Below are positions 44,344-52,223 of a DNA stretch of 64,000 nucleotides, in pieces. Within the stretch, counting starts at the first letter, position 1. Each line of letters starts with the position of its first letter. The notes under the pieces were generated by a model, which was not told the DNA's origin, made no database searches, and saw only the letters and a program-made list of their open reading frames with translations. A program made the translations under genes and the position numbers. Source of the stretch: Hyphomicrobium_A sp964405975 (GTDB lineage: Bacteria > Pseudomonadota > Alphaproteobacteria > Rhizobiales > Hyphomicrobiaceae); the NCBI GenBank assembly GCA_964405975.1, contig CAYOPW010000003.1, positions 27,458-91,457 on the forward strand, in the 5' to 3' direction.

Positions 44344-44757
44344 TCAAAATCGCGACAGCGCGCGTGCTGCATCTTCTAGGATTCGAGCGTGGTCGAAGGC
44401 CATCGTGACCGATCGCCAGTGGGCAACCCACTCGGCTGCCGCCGCGTCGTCGCCGGCTATTGGTTCGGCATGGTCGATGCGGCTTAGGTACGCGACGGAG
44501 CACGTGTGCCCGCGTGGATCGCGAGTGGGGTCAGAGTAGACGCCGATTAGCGTTAGTGTGCCAGCATCGATCCCGGTCTCCTCTTTGAGTTCGCGGCGGC
44601 AGGCATCGATTGTGCTCTCGCCGATATCGACGAAGCCGCCGGGCAGTGCGTACTGGCCCTCAAATGGTGGATTCTTCCGGCGGATGAGCAGCACGCGACC
44701 TTGGGCGTCAAATACAACGCAGTCGGTGGTCAATGCTGGCGTCTGAGGAAGGGGCAT
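44344..44757 (-). CDS. Nudix hydrolase
   Basis: 137 residues from ATG 44757; a frame to 44796 adds 13 residues. The Nudix box GGFVDIGESTIDACRRELKE continues into ETGI, so all catalytic Glu residues are intact. N-terminus TDCVVFDAQGRVLLIRRKN resembles the ADP-ribose / NADH pyrophosphatase group, but substrate is not determinable. Stop lies four bases from the stop of the secreted four-cysteine protein (convergent). Confidence 0.88.
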   Translation of the reverse strand: MPLPQTPALTTDCVVFDAQGRVLLIRRKNPPFEGQYALPGGFVDIGESTIDACRRELKEETGIDAGTLTLIGVYSDPTRDPRGHTCSVAYLSRIDHAEPIAGDDAAAAEWVAHWRSVTMAFDHARILEDAARALSRF

Positions 44758-45143
44758 GGGACTCACGTTTAATGAGAGGCATGAGAACGCCAGCATTGGC
44801 TGATCGTGCTCCGACTGCAGCCTAATCCGCCTGTGACTCCTGCCCCGCGCAATTCAAAGGCTTTTGGCCTCATTTCTTGTTCATGCCTAAACTTGTCGCA
44901 TGCTGCGTGCAAACCGTCTTACGTCGAGGAAGCGGCGGTCGAGGAGGAATCAGCTAGCCTTCAGCTGGTGCGAACACGGTCCTCCCTCTTGCGTTGTTGC
45001 CGGCAAGGGCGCATGAGGCGCAACAAGGTCGATGAGCGGGACAGGTCGGTATGCAAGGGCGATTTTCACGACAGCGGAGCAAGCCGGGAAAGAACCAGAA
45101 CAACAAGCCGGGCGCTCGATTTGAGAGTGATAGTGAAACGCGA
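44758..45143. other. intergenic stretch, no convincing gene
   Basis: 386 bp between the Nudix start and the next plus-strand gene. An upstream in-frame ATG at 45051 (31 extra, basic residues) could extend that gene. Other frames look like chance. Nothing else recognised. Confidence 0.45.
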
Positions 45144-45695
45144 ATGGCGCCCGACCCGTTTACCGCGGTTTTGCCGGCGCTGGCAGCTCTCGGCGCCATC
45201 GCATCCATCGCAACCATCAACTGGTCGGCTCAAGAAAAGACGCCGGAGCGCGCCAAAGCGAAGCGCAAAGCTTCAATGGCATTGCGCGACCTGGAAACGT
45301 GCTGCCTTGGATTGCAGGAAATATTTCGCCGATTTCTGCGCAATCCCAAGTTGTTTGCAGGTGAGGGCGCACCGGCGTCCTCGCCCTTGAAATTTGGCGT
45401 GCACGGGCCTCGCGTCGGCACGGACGCCGCGAGACTATTCCAGCAACTTGTCAACGATGTAGCCTCCATGCTGGTGCTCGCTTCGCAAAATGCCGTCGAC
45501 GTGATGTCGGCGGTGGAGGATGGTGAGATCAATGCGCCTGAAACGCTGTTTTTCGGTTTCGGAGAACAGCAGGAACGGCTGAATAAGCTCATTCAGGCGC
45601 GCGCGACCCTAAAGGCTTCAGTTGAAACCGGCGCCGAGGTGGCAACAAAACTCACTGAGCTGGTGCGTGAGCTGAAGAAGCATCGTGTGGGATAG
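45144..45695 (+). CDS. hypothetical protein with N-terminal hydrophobic segment and C-terminal helices
   Basis: 183 residues from ATG 45144; starting at 45051 would add 31 residues, and neither start has a strong ribosome-binding site. A hydrophobic stretch (about 6-25, FTAVLPALAALGAIASIATI) is followed by Lys/Glu-rich helices: MALRDLETCCLGLQEIFRRF, LFQQLVNDVASMLVLASQNA, ERLNKLIQARATLKAS. Looks like an all-helical protein, possibly membrane-associated. I do not recognise the family. It sits directly before sdhB with 122 bp between them. Confidence 0.6.
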   Translation: MAPDPFTAVLPALAALGAIASIATINWSAQEKTPERAKAKRKASMALRDLETCCLGLQEIFRRFLRNPKLFAGEGAPASSPLKFGVHGPRVGTDAARLFQQLVNDVASMLVLASQNAVDVMSAVEDGEINAPETLFFGFGEQQERLNKLIQARATLKASVETGAEVATKLTELVRELKKHRVG

Positions 45696-45817
45696 GAGCT
45701 TGGGCTGGCGCCGAAGTACCGTTCTTCCACCGCCCTGCGGGCGTTGACAGCCGCAGCGCCTCAGCCTCATGTGGGGAAGCGCATTCGCCCGAAGCCAGCA
45801 GAGGAAGACGACGGGTC

Positions 45818-46597
45818 ATGGTTCAGCTGACACTTCCAAAGAACTCCAAGGTCGAAACCGGCAAGACTTGGAACTCACCAGGTTCAGAGGGCGACTGGAA
45901 GGAGTTTCGTATCTACCGCTGGAATCCTGACAATGACGCCAGCCCGCGCGTTGACACCTACTGGGTCGATTGCAGCAGCTGCGGCCCCATGGTTCTGGAT
46001 GCTCTCATCAAGATTAAGAATGAGATCGACGCAACGCTCACCTTTCGCCGCTCTTGCCGCGAGGGTATTTGCGGCTCGTGCTCGATGAACATCGATGGCA
46101 CCAATACGCTGGCCTGCCTCAAGGGATACGTTGACATCAATGGGCCGGTGAAAATTTACCCATTGCCGCACATGCAAGTCGTCAAGGATCTCGTTCCTGA
46201 CATGACCAATTTCTATGCGCAGCACCGCCTTATTGAGCCGTGGCTTAAGACAGATACGCCCGCGCCGCCCAAGGAGTGGAAGCAGAGTCGCGAGGACCGC
46301 CAGAAGCTCGACGGGCTCTACGAGTGCATTTTATGCGCGTGCTGTTCGACCTCGTGCCCCAGTTATTGGTGGAATTCGGACCGTTATTTGGGTCCTGCGG
46401 CGCTTTTGCAGGCCTATCGCTGGGTGATTGACTCGCGAGACGAGGCCACCGGCGAGCGTCTCGACACTCTTGAGGACCCGTTCCGGCTCTATCGCTGCCA
46501 CACGATCTTGAACTGCACCAAGGCGTGCCCGAAGGGTTTAAATCCGGCCAAAGCTATCGCAGAACTCAAAAAGTTGATGGTTGAGCGCCGCGTTTGA
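45818..46597 (+). CDS. sdhB: succinate dehydrogenase iron-sulfur subunit SdhB
   Basis: 259 residues. [2Fe-2S] ligands in SCREGICGSCSMNIDG plus TLAC; [4Fe-4S] and [3Fe-4S] ligands in CILCACCSTSCPSYWWN and CHTILNCTKACPKGLNP. Transfers electrons from SdhA flavin to quinone at SdhCD. It stands alone, 2.74 kb from sdhA, with five intervening genes; it must have its own promoter or be read with the preceding hypothetical. Confidence 0.97.
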   Translation: MVQLTLPKNSKVETGKTWNSPGSEGDWKEFRIYRWNPDNDASPRVDTYWVDCSSCGPMVLDALIKIKNEIDATLTFRRSCREGICGSCSMNIDGTNTLACLKGYVDINGPVKIYPLPHMQVVKDLVPDMTNFYAQHRLIEPWLKTDTPAPPKEWKQSREDRQKLDGLYECILCACCSTSCPSYWWNSDRYLGPAALLQAYRWVIDSRDEATGERLDTLEDPFRLYRCHTILNCTKACPKGLNPAKAIAELKKLMVERRV

Positions 46598-47176
46598 GTG
46601 GGGTCCTGGTCAGGTTGCGGCGCAATATGCAGCCCGAAAAAAGCATATGAACGTTCTACTTCTGCAGGTTTGACTACTTCAAAGGGATCTTTGAATCGTA
46701 TTGGACAAACTCGACAACCTTTCTTGGTCAGCGGTTCGCCGTCATTCCATTGCGATTCACGAAAGTCGGAATGCCGGTTTTGGCATTATTTTTGTTCGCA
46801 ATTTTTAATTGCACACAATAATCAGCTGCAACCGGCCGCAAAGAAGGCACGATCACGGAGCAATTGCTCGTTTCCGTTGCGCACATTTGACCAGCCGCAC
46901 CGGTTGCCGCCGGCAAAGAGAATGACGAAACGAGCTATTGAGCGGCACGTTCTCTGGAAGACAACGACGGCCCTTCTGCTGCCAGTCCCTCTGGCAATAC
47001 CAAGAGGGAAAGATACTGAACGTAGCTTGCTAAGATGCTGATATCAAAAAAGAAAGACCGGCGGCGCTGGAGCGGCCACCGGTCTTGAAAGGAATGAAGG
47101 CGCGGAACTGATAAGGCCCGTTATCGCCTTCCAAGTTACGCGCCCCGGTCGAAGCCGATTGCGCGACTTGGCCGCT
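46598..47176. other. 579-bp stretch with no supported gene
   Basis: Downstream of sdhB. A 147-codon open frame begins right after the sdhB stop, but its product is low in hydrophobic order, rich in Ser/Arg/Cys and unlike any family, so I reject it. AT-rich patches include GCAATTTTTAATTGC near 46796-46812. The right end holds the terminator of the histone-like gene (47046-47086). Confidence 0.5.
47046..47086 (-). terminator. intrinsic terminator of the histone H1-like gene
   Basis: AAGACCGG (47054-47061) pairs with CCGGTCTT (47079-47086), with more pairing inside. On the minus strand it is followed by TTCTTTTTT. It lies 91 bp downstream of the histone-like stop, giving a short 3' UTR. Confidence 0.8.
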
Positions 47177-47422
47177 TTATGCAGCGCGCCTTTTCTTCTT
47201 TGCAGTCTTACGCGCAGGCTTCTTGGCAGCCTTGCGAACTGTCTTCCGCGTCTTACGCGCTGTCGTCTTGCGAGCGGTTGTCTTCCGCTTCGTGGTCTTG
47301 CGAGCAGTCGCTTTGCGCTTTGCGGGCTTACGGGCGGCGGCCTTTCTCTTAGCCGGCGCTTTCCGCTTTGCCTTCGTCTTCGTCTTCACCTTCGTCTTCT
47401 TTTTCATTACCCTCTTAGCCAT
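47177..47422 (-). CDS. histone H1-like lysine/arginine/alanine-rich protein
   Basis: 81 residues made almost only of Lys, Arg, Ala and Thr with a few Pro, Val and Met; there is not one Asp, Glu or aromatic residue. Repeating units such as KRKATARK, TTKRKTTARK and TARKT follow an AKKK/KTKTK start. This is the composition of bacterial histone H1-like proteins (Hc1/Hc2, AlgP tail), which bind DNA through basic tails and condense the nucleoid. Codon-level repeats will vary in copy number between strains. AGAGAAGA upstream acts as ribosome-binding site. Has its own terminator. Confidence 0.8.
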   Translation of the reverse strand: MAKRVMKKKTKVKTKTKAKRKAPAKRKAAARKPAKRKATARKTTKRKTTARKTTARKTRKTVRKAAKKPARKTAKKKRRAA

Positions 47423-47459
47423 TGGTCTTCTCTCTTTTCGCTGTTTCTATCTCTCTCAA

Positions 47460-47504
47460 TGTTCGAATCACTCGAACAAAAAAAATGATGTGCAAGTTCG
47501 AACA
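47460..47504. promoter_or_regulatory. TGTTCGA palindromic repeats upstream of the histone-like gene
   Basis: TGTTCGA-atcac-TCGAACA (47460-47478), a 7-bp inverted repeat, is followed 17 bases later by the 8-bp palindrome GTTCGAAC (47496-47503) extended to TTCGAACA. The unit thus occurs three times in 45 bp, 38-82 bp upstream of the start, with an A8 tract between. This looks like an operator for a dimeric regulator. A further inverted repeat ATTGCA-N10-TGCAAT lies near 47520-47541. Confidence 0.45.
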
Positions 47505-47699
47505 TTTTGTTGACTTCTAATTGCATTTTATAAGTTGCAATAGAGTGAATTCAAGTGAACCTGTTGCGTGAAATCCTCATTTTTCCCATGTTTCGAGTGT
47601 TCTGCACGTTCATTTGCAAATTCTGCATCACGCAAACGCGAGAACTTTTTTGCGAAACTGAATCACTTTGAGAGTGTTTTGGGATGTCGTAAGAGAGAT

Positions 47700-48275
47700 T
47701 CATGCGGCTTTGACAACGCGATTTTGCAAGTCGAGCACCGCCATCATGTACCCGAAACGATCATCGACCGCTTCGGCGAGCAGCGAGAAGTAATTCGGAC
47801 CTTCAGGAACAATCTCACCGATAACTTCACCGTATTCGAATCGTAGCTCCGCTTCATGTTTGCCCGCGATGGTGCGCATCTTTGCGTTTTCCGCCAGACA
47901 ACTGACGCAAAGGTGCTGAACACCGCGATTTCGGGCAGCGCGGATGACTCGCCCCATGAGTTCTGTGCCAATTCCCTGATCTTGCCAGGGCTGTTCGACC
48001 GAAAAAGCCGCTTCGCCCTCCTGACCCCAGGCAATTCCCAGCTTTTTCAGCTCCGCTGCGGCGCGCACTTCGTCGTCTACGAAGTATCCATAGACAAGTG
48101 CGCCCATCTCGCTCATGCGCCCTGCATAGTCTTCGACGAACGCGTCCGACACACCGTGTGCGAAGCGCATACGCCGGTTTTCCTTGTCGAGCCGCAATAA
48201 ATGGTCGCGAAACTTATCCGTTTCCGTCGGCCACAGTCTTCGAATGTTTCCTCCCAAGAACTGACGCTCGCTCAT
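47700..48275 (-). CDS. GNAT-family N-acetyltransferase
   Basis: 191 residues from ATG 48275 with GGAGG nine bases upstream. GNAT fold with acetyl-CoA loop EQPWQDQGIGTELMGRVIRA (the Q/RxxGxG/A motif is QDQGIG) and NRGVQHLCVSCLAENAKMR following. Resembles the stand-alone GNAT domain seen at the C-terminus of protein acetyltransferases of the Pat type. The substrate is unknown; a Lys-rich histone-like protein encoded next door on the same strand is a tempting but unproven target. Confidence 0.83.
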   Translation of the reverse strand: MSERQFLGGNIRRLWPTETDKFRDHLLRLDKENRRMRFAHGVSDAFVEDYAGRMSEMGALVYGYFVDDEVRAAAELKKLGIAWGQEGEAAFSVEQPWQDQGIGTELMGRVIRAARNRGVQHLCVSCLAENAKMRTIAGKHEAELRFEYGEVIGEIVPEGPNYFSLLAEAVDDRFGYMMAVLDLQNRVVKAA

Positions 48276-48357
48276 GACGAGTACCTCCGTTCTGGGTCTT
48301 AATGGTTTGTGCTCTTGCACCTGGAAGCCGGTGCTTCAGAGCCTGCCGCATCGTAAC

Positions 48358-48382
48358 AGCGCCCCGCGTGAGGCGCTGCAAC
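48358..48382. other. hairpin cluster between GNAT and zapE genes
   Basis: CAGCGCC-CCGCGTGA-GGCGCTG is a perfect 7-bp hairpin in the 291-bp divergent gap. It lies near GCACC-N8-GGTGC (about 48316-48334) and CTGCA-N9-TGCAG. No gene seen here; the hairpins may be leader structure. Confidence 0.35.
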
Positions 48383-48566
48383 TTTCTGCACTGCAAAATA
48401 TGCAGATGGCATGACGTACGATTCAAATTCACGTTTGTGAAGCAAAGTTGAAGCCAAGTGGCGCTTGATGGTACCGCCAATAGTGACATTCGGTCGCGTC
48501 CGCTTGTGCCTTGATGTTGGATTTGGCGCAGTCCGCCACGTCAAGACGATAGGGGATTGGGATGAG

Positions 48567-49682
48567 ATGACCGAAGGTTTACTCGAGCAATATCATGGCT
48601 GGGTTGCTGCGGGCGAGATCACTGCCGATCCTCAGCAGGTTGTGGTTGCGACCGCGCTTGATGCGTTGTCGCGACATTTGGTGGCATGGCGCCCTGTGAG
48701 GAAGGGCCTTTTGTCAATTTTCACTCGCCCTAACAACAAAGTGCCACGTGGAATCTATATCCATGGGTCCGTTGGGCGCGGCAAAACGATGCTGATGGAT
48801 CTCTTTTTCGAGACCGTCGACTTTACCCCGAAGACGAGGTGCCACTTCCACGAATTCATGGCCGATGTGCACGAGCGTCTCGATGCGGCTCGCCATACAG
48901 TCGACGGCGATCCGATTCCTTTTGTTGCTAGAGAAATCGCACTTGAGGCCGGGCTCTTGTGCTTCGATGAGCTGCAGGTCACGGACATCGCCGACGCGAT
49001 GATCCTCAGCCGCCTGTTCAGAACGCTATTTGAGCGTGGAGTTGTTCTGGTCGCTACGTCAAACGCTCATCCGCGCGCGCTTTATAAAGATGGACTGAAT
49101 CGGCAGCTCTTTCTTCCCTTTATTGATCTGATTGAAGACCACATGGACGTTTCGGAGCTCGCCTCGGCCAAAGATTATCGGTTGGAGAAGCTTGCCGGCC
49201 AGCCGCTGTACTTCACGCCAGCAGACACCCAGGCGGCGGCTCAGCTGGATAAGCATTGGGATCGGCTGACGGGGGGGCACCGCGCGCGCGCCGAGGCGCT
49301 GGATGTGAAGGGGCGTAAGGTCAACGTGCCGAAGGCAGCGATGGGTATTTCACGGTTCGATTTCCACGATCTGTGCGAGCTGCCTTTGGGGCCACTTGAC
49401 TATCTGCACATCGCTCACCACTACCATACGGTTCTTATCGACGGCATTCCCGTCATGACGCCGGACCGCCGAAATGAAGCCCGCCGCTTCATCACCCTCA
49501 TTGATACGCTTTACGACAATGGAGTTTGTCTGATTGCGTCCGCCGCGGCCCACCCTGCAAAGCTATATCCCGCTGGCCCTGGCGCAGATGCGTTCGAGCG
49601 CACAGCCTCACGACTTATGGAAATGCGCTCTGAGGCCTACCTGGCCGACAAACGGCAGGACCGGATGCCGGTCGCTGAATGA
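48567..49682 (+). CDS. zapE: cell division protein ZapE (AFG1-like ATPase)
   Basis: 371 residues from ATG 48567; the frame is open upstream to 48465. AAA-type ATPase: Walker A GSVGRGKTML, Walker B region LLCFDELQVTDI, sensor VATSNAHPRALYKDGLNR, and C-terminal family block HTVLIDGIPVMTPDRRNEAR. ZapE binds FtsZ and the divisome in E. coli; the mitochondrial homologue Afg1/LACE1 helps clear respiratory subunits. It stands before the mdh-suc genes in many alphaproteobacteria. Confidence 0.93.
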   Translation: MTEGLLEQYHGWVAAGEITADPQQVVVATALDALSRHLVAWRPVRKGLLSIFTRPNNKVPRGIYIHGSVGRGKTMLMDLFFETVDFTPKTRCHFHEFMADVHERLDAARHTVDGDPIPFVAREIALEAGLLCFDELQVTDIADAMILSRLFRTLFERGVVLVATSNAHPRALYKDGLNRQLFLPFIDLIEDHMDVSELASAKDYRLEKLAGQPLYFTPADTQAAAQLDKHWDRLTGGHRARAEALDVKGRKVNVPKAAMGISRFDFHDLCELPLGPLDYLHIAHHYHTVLIDGIPVMTPDRRNEARRFITLIDTLYDNGVCLIASAAAHPAKLYPAGPGADAFERTASRLMEMRSEAYLADKRQDRMPVAE

Positions 49683-49705
49683 TCCTCGACTGGCAGCGCG
49701 GCTCG

Positions 49706-49750
49706 GCCCGATTTTCGGCTTAGGCGGCTTCCGCCTGAGGTTGGGCTTTT
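49706..49750 (+). terminator. terminator after zapE
   Basis: Inner stem CTTAGGCGG-CTT-CCGCCTGAG (49719-49739) inside an outer GCCCGA / TTGGGC pairing (49706-49711 with 49741-49746), followed by TTTT. Good but with a short T-run. Separates zapE from the mdh operon. Confidence 0.65.
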
Positions 49751-49879
49751 CCTGTCTGCTGCGGTGGTCTAAACGTAGCCCTGACGCGAGCATTCGAGTC
49801 GGCGTTGTAAAGTCTTAAAGGTTGTGGGACTACACCGCGCCAAACAGCCATAAATCGGAGTGAGGGGACCCAAGTCAGT

Positions 49880-50845
49880 ATGGCGCGCACAAAAATTGCT
49901 TTGATCGGAGCCGGGATGATTGGTGGCACGCTGGCCCACCTCATCGGCATGAAAGAGCTTGGCGACGTTGTTATCTTCGACATTGCCGAGGGGTTGCCAC
50001 AGGGCAAGGCACTCGACATTGCCCATTCGGGCTCGGTGGAGAGTTTCAATTGCCGTCTCAAAGGCACCAACGCCTATGCAGATATCGAGGGTGCCGATGT
50101 TTGCATCGTAACCGCCGGCGTTCCGCGCAAGCCGGGAATGAGCCGCGACGATCTGATCGGCATTAACATCAAGGTGATGGAACAGGTGGGCGCGGGCATC
50201 AAGAAATATGCCCCAAGCGCCTTCATCATCGTCATAACCAACCCGCTCGACGCCATGGTATGGGCGCTGCAACGCGCATGCGGCCTGCCGCGCAACATGG
50301 TGATTGGCATGGCAGGCGTGCTCGATACCGCCCGCTTCAGGCACTTCATCGCCGACGAACTTGGCGTTTCGATTGAGGACGTCTTTGCTTTCGTGCTTGG
50401 CGGCCACGGCGACGATATGGTGCCTCTGGTGCGCTATTCCACAGTGGCTGGCATTCCTCTCCCCGATATCGTGCGCATGGGTTGGATGCGCCAAGAGCGG
50501 CTCGACGAAATTGTGGAGCGAACCCGAAAGGGCGGAGGCGAGATCGTCGCGCTCTTGAAAACGGGGTCGGCCTATTATGCGCCAGCGTCTGCGGCTATTC
50601 AGATGACCGAAAGCTACCTAAAGGATCAAAAGCGTATTCTGCCATGCGCCGTTTATCTCAACGGTGAATACGGAGTCAAAGGTCTCTATGTCGGAGTGCC
50701 GGCAATCATCGGTGCAGGCGGCGCCGAGCGGGTGGTCGAAATCGATCTCAATTCGGCAGAGCGCGCCATGTTCATCAAATCGGTTGAATCGGTGAAGGGT
50801 CTTGTCGACGCTTGTACCAAGATTGCGCCGCAGCTGGGTGCCTAG
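49880..50845 (+). CDS. mdh: malate dehydrogenase
   Basis: 321 residues, the LDH-like alphaproteobacterial MDH type. NAD-binding GAGMIGGTLAHL, NP-loop VITNPLDAMVWA, active-site MAGVLDTARFRHFIADEL with the substrate Arg and Asp, and the catalytic His in VLGGHGDDMVPLVRYS. Oxidises malate to oxaloacetate. First gene of the mdh-sucCD-sucAB-lpd cluster. Confidence 0.97.
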   Translation: MARTKIALIGAGMIGGTLAHLIGMKELGDVVIFDIAEGLPQGKALDIAHSGSVESFNCRLKGTNAYADIEGADVCIVTAGVPRKPGMSRDDLIGINIKVMEQVGAGIKKYAPSAFIIVITNPLDAMVWALQRACGLPRNMVIGMAGVLDTARFRHFIADELGVSIEDVFAFVLGGHGDDMVPLVRYSTVAGIPLPDIVRMGWMRQERLDEIVERTRKGGGEIVALLKTGSAYYAPASAAIQMTESYLKDQKRILPCAVYLNGEYGVKGLYVGVPAIIGAGGAERVVEIDLNSAERAMFIKSVESVKGLVDACTKIAPQLGA

Positions 50846-50889
50846 CTCATTGGACCGACAACTCTAACTTCACGTACGGGGCGTGCAAG

Positions 50890-52089
50890 ATGAACATCCA
50901 CGAGTACCAGGCCAAGCAGCTCTTTCGGCAATTCGGCATTCCAACAACTGACGGTGCACCGGCATTCTCGGAACGCGAGGCGATTGAGGCGGCCGAGCAG
51001 CTACCGGGTCCTCTTTGGGTCGTTAAGGCGCAGATTCATGCGGGCGGCCGCGGCAAGGGCCGCTTCAAAGAGCCTGAAGCCGGCGAAAAGGGTGGCGTGC
51101 GTCTCGCCAAGTCCAGGGACGAGGTGAAAGCGTTTGCCGGACAGATGCTGGGCAATACACTTGTCACCGCGCAGACGGGCCCTGACGGCCGAGTGGTGAA
51201 ACGCATCTACATCCAAGATGGCTGTGCGATCGCGCGTGAGCTGTACCTCTCAGCTCTTGTCGACCGCACGACATCACGTGTCTCCTTTATCGCGAGCCAA
51301 GCCGGCGGCATGAACATTGAAGAGGTGGCTGCAAAGACACCGGAGAAGATCGTCACGGTGACGATCGATCCTGCCAGCGGCTATTCTCCGTTCCATGGGC
51401 GGCAGATTGCCTTTGCGTTGGGCCTTACCGGCAAACAGGTCAGCGCTTGCGTCAAGCTCGTCGGCGGCCTTTACCGGCTGATGCTCGAAAAGGACGCGAG
51501 CCTCGTGGAAGTTAATCCTTTGGTCGTGACCGAGGACGGTGGCCTGTTGTGCCTCGACGCTAAAGTGAGCTTTGATTCCAACGCGCTGTATCGCCAGCCG
51601 GAGATCGTCGAGATGCGTGATTTGGACGAAGAGGATCCCATGGAGGTCGAAGCTTCAGAGCATGATCTGTCCTACATCAAGCTCGACGGCTCGATCGGCT
51701 GCATGGTGAATGGCGCGGGGCTCGCCATGGCCACCATGGACATTATCAAGCTGCACGGTGCAGATCCCGCCAACTTTCTGGACGTTGGCGGCGGTGCGTC
51801 AAAGGAGAAGGTGCAGGAGGCATTTAAAATTATACTCAGTGATCAGGCCGTGAAGGGCATTCTGGTCAATATCTTCGGCGGCATCATGCGTTGCGACATC
51901 ATCGCGGAGGGTGTCGTGGCGGCGGCACGCGAGATGGCGATCAACGTTCCGCTGGTCGTACGGCTCGAAGGTACGAATGTGGAGCTTGGTAAGAAGATCC
52001 TGAGCGAAAGCGAGCTCAAGATCGTGCCAGCCAATGATCTGGAGGATGCCGCGGCAAAGATCACTGAGGCTGTTAGATCCGCCGCCTAG
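50890..52089 (+). CDS. sucC: succinate--CoA ligase, beta subunit
   Basis: 399 residues. MNIHEYQAKQLFRQFGIP start, ATP-grasp region VVKAQIHAGGRGKG, metal-binding LVEVNPLVVTEDG, and CoA-ligase domain FLDVGGGASKEKVQEAFKII with VNIFGGIMRCDIIAEGV. Substrate-level phosphorylation step of the TCA cycle. Malate-CoA ligase (MtkA) is a close paralogue in serine-cycle methylotrophs; the mdh/odhAB context favours the succinyl enzyme. Confidence 0.95.
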   Translation: MNIHEYQAKQLFRQFGIPTTDGAPAFSEREAIEAAEQLPGPLWVVKAQIHAGGRGKGRFKEPEAGEKGGVRLAKSRDEVKAFAGQMLGNTLVTAQTGPDGRVVKRIYIQDGCAIARELYLSALVDRTTSRVSFIASQAGGMNIEEVAAKTPEKIVTVTIDPASGYSPFHGRQIAFALGLTGKQVSACVKLVGGLYRLMLEKDASLVEVNPLVVTEDGGLLCLDAKVSFDSNALYRQPEIVEMRDLDEEDPMEVEASEHDLSYIKLDGSIGCMVNGAGLAMATMDIIKLHGADPANFLDVGGGASKEKVQEAFKIILSDQAVKGILVNIFGGIMRCDIIAEGVVAAAREMAINVPLVVRLEGTNVELGKKILSESELKIVPANDLEDAAAKITEAVRSAA

Positions 52090-52173
52090 AAGCACACGCA
52101 AACGCTGCGTGAGGCCCATTTCGATTCCATTTGAAACATTTGCACGGGACACAGGGCACTCTGTCTTGATGGT

Positions 52174-52191
52174 GTGAAGAATAGGCTTCAC
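52174..52191 (+). promoter_or_regulatory. hairpin in the sucC-sucD spacer
   Basis: GTGAAG-AATAGG-CTTCAC, a perfect 6-bp stem 33 bases before the sucD start, in an unusually long 134-bp gap between two genes that usually abut. It may adjust sucD translation or stop mRNA decay from one side. Confidence 0.3.
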
Positions 52192-52223
52192 GAATAAGCT
52201 CAATAGATTAAGCGAGGGCCGAT

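Noticed and set aside
44806..45390. 194-codon plus-strand frame overlapping the hypothetical before sdhB
   Set aside because: Arg/Ser/Cys-rich shadow in another frame; the alternative frame (45144-45695) shows hydrophobic segment and helical periodicity expected of a real protein.
46598..47041. 147-codon open frame right after sdhB
   Set aside because: Begins immediately at the sdhB stop without a ribosome-binding site; composition is Ser/Arg/Cys-rich with no ordered hydrophobic pattern or family resemblance.
47460..47504. LexA (SOS) box upstream of the histone-like gene
   Set aside because: The alphaproteobacterial box is GTTC-N7-GTTC (direct repeat). Here the repeats are inverted with 5-bp spacing, so it does not fit.
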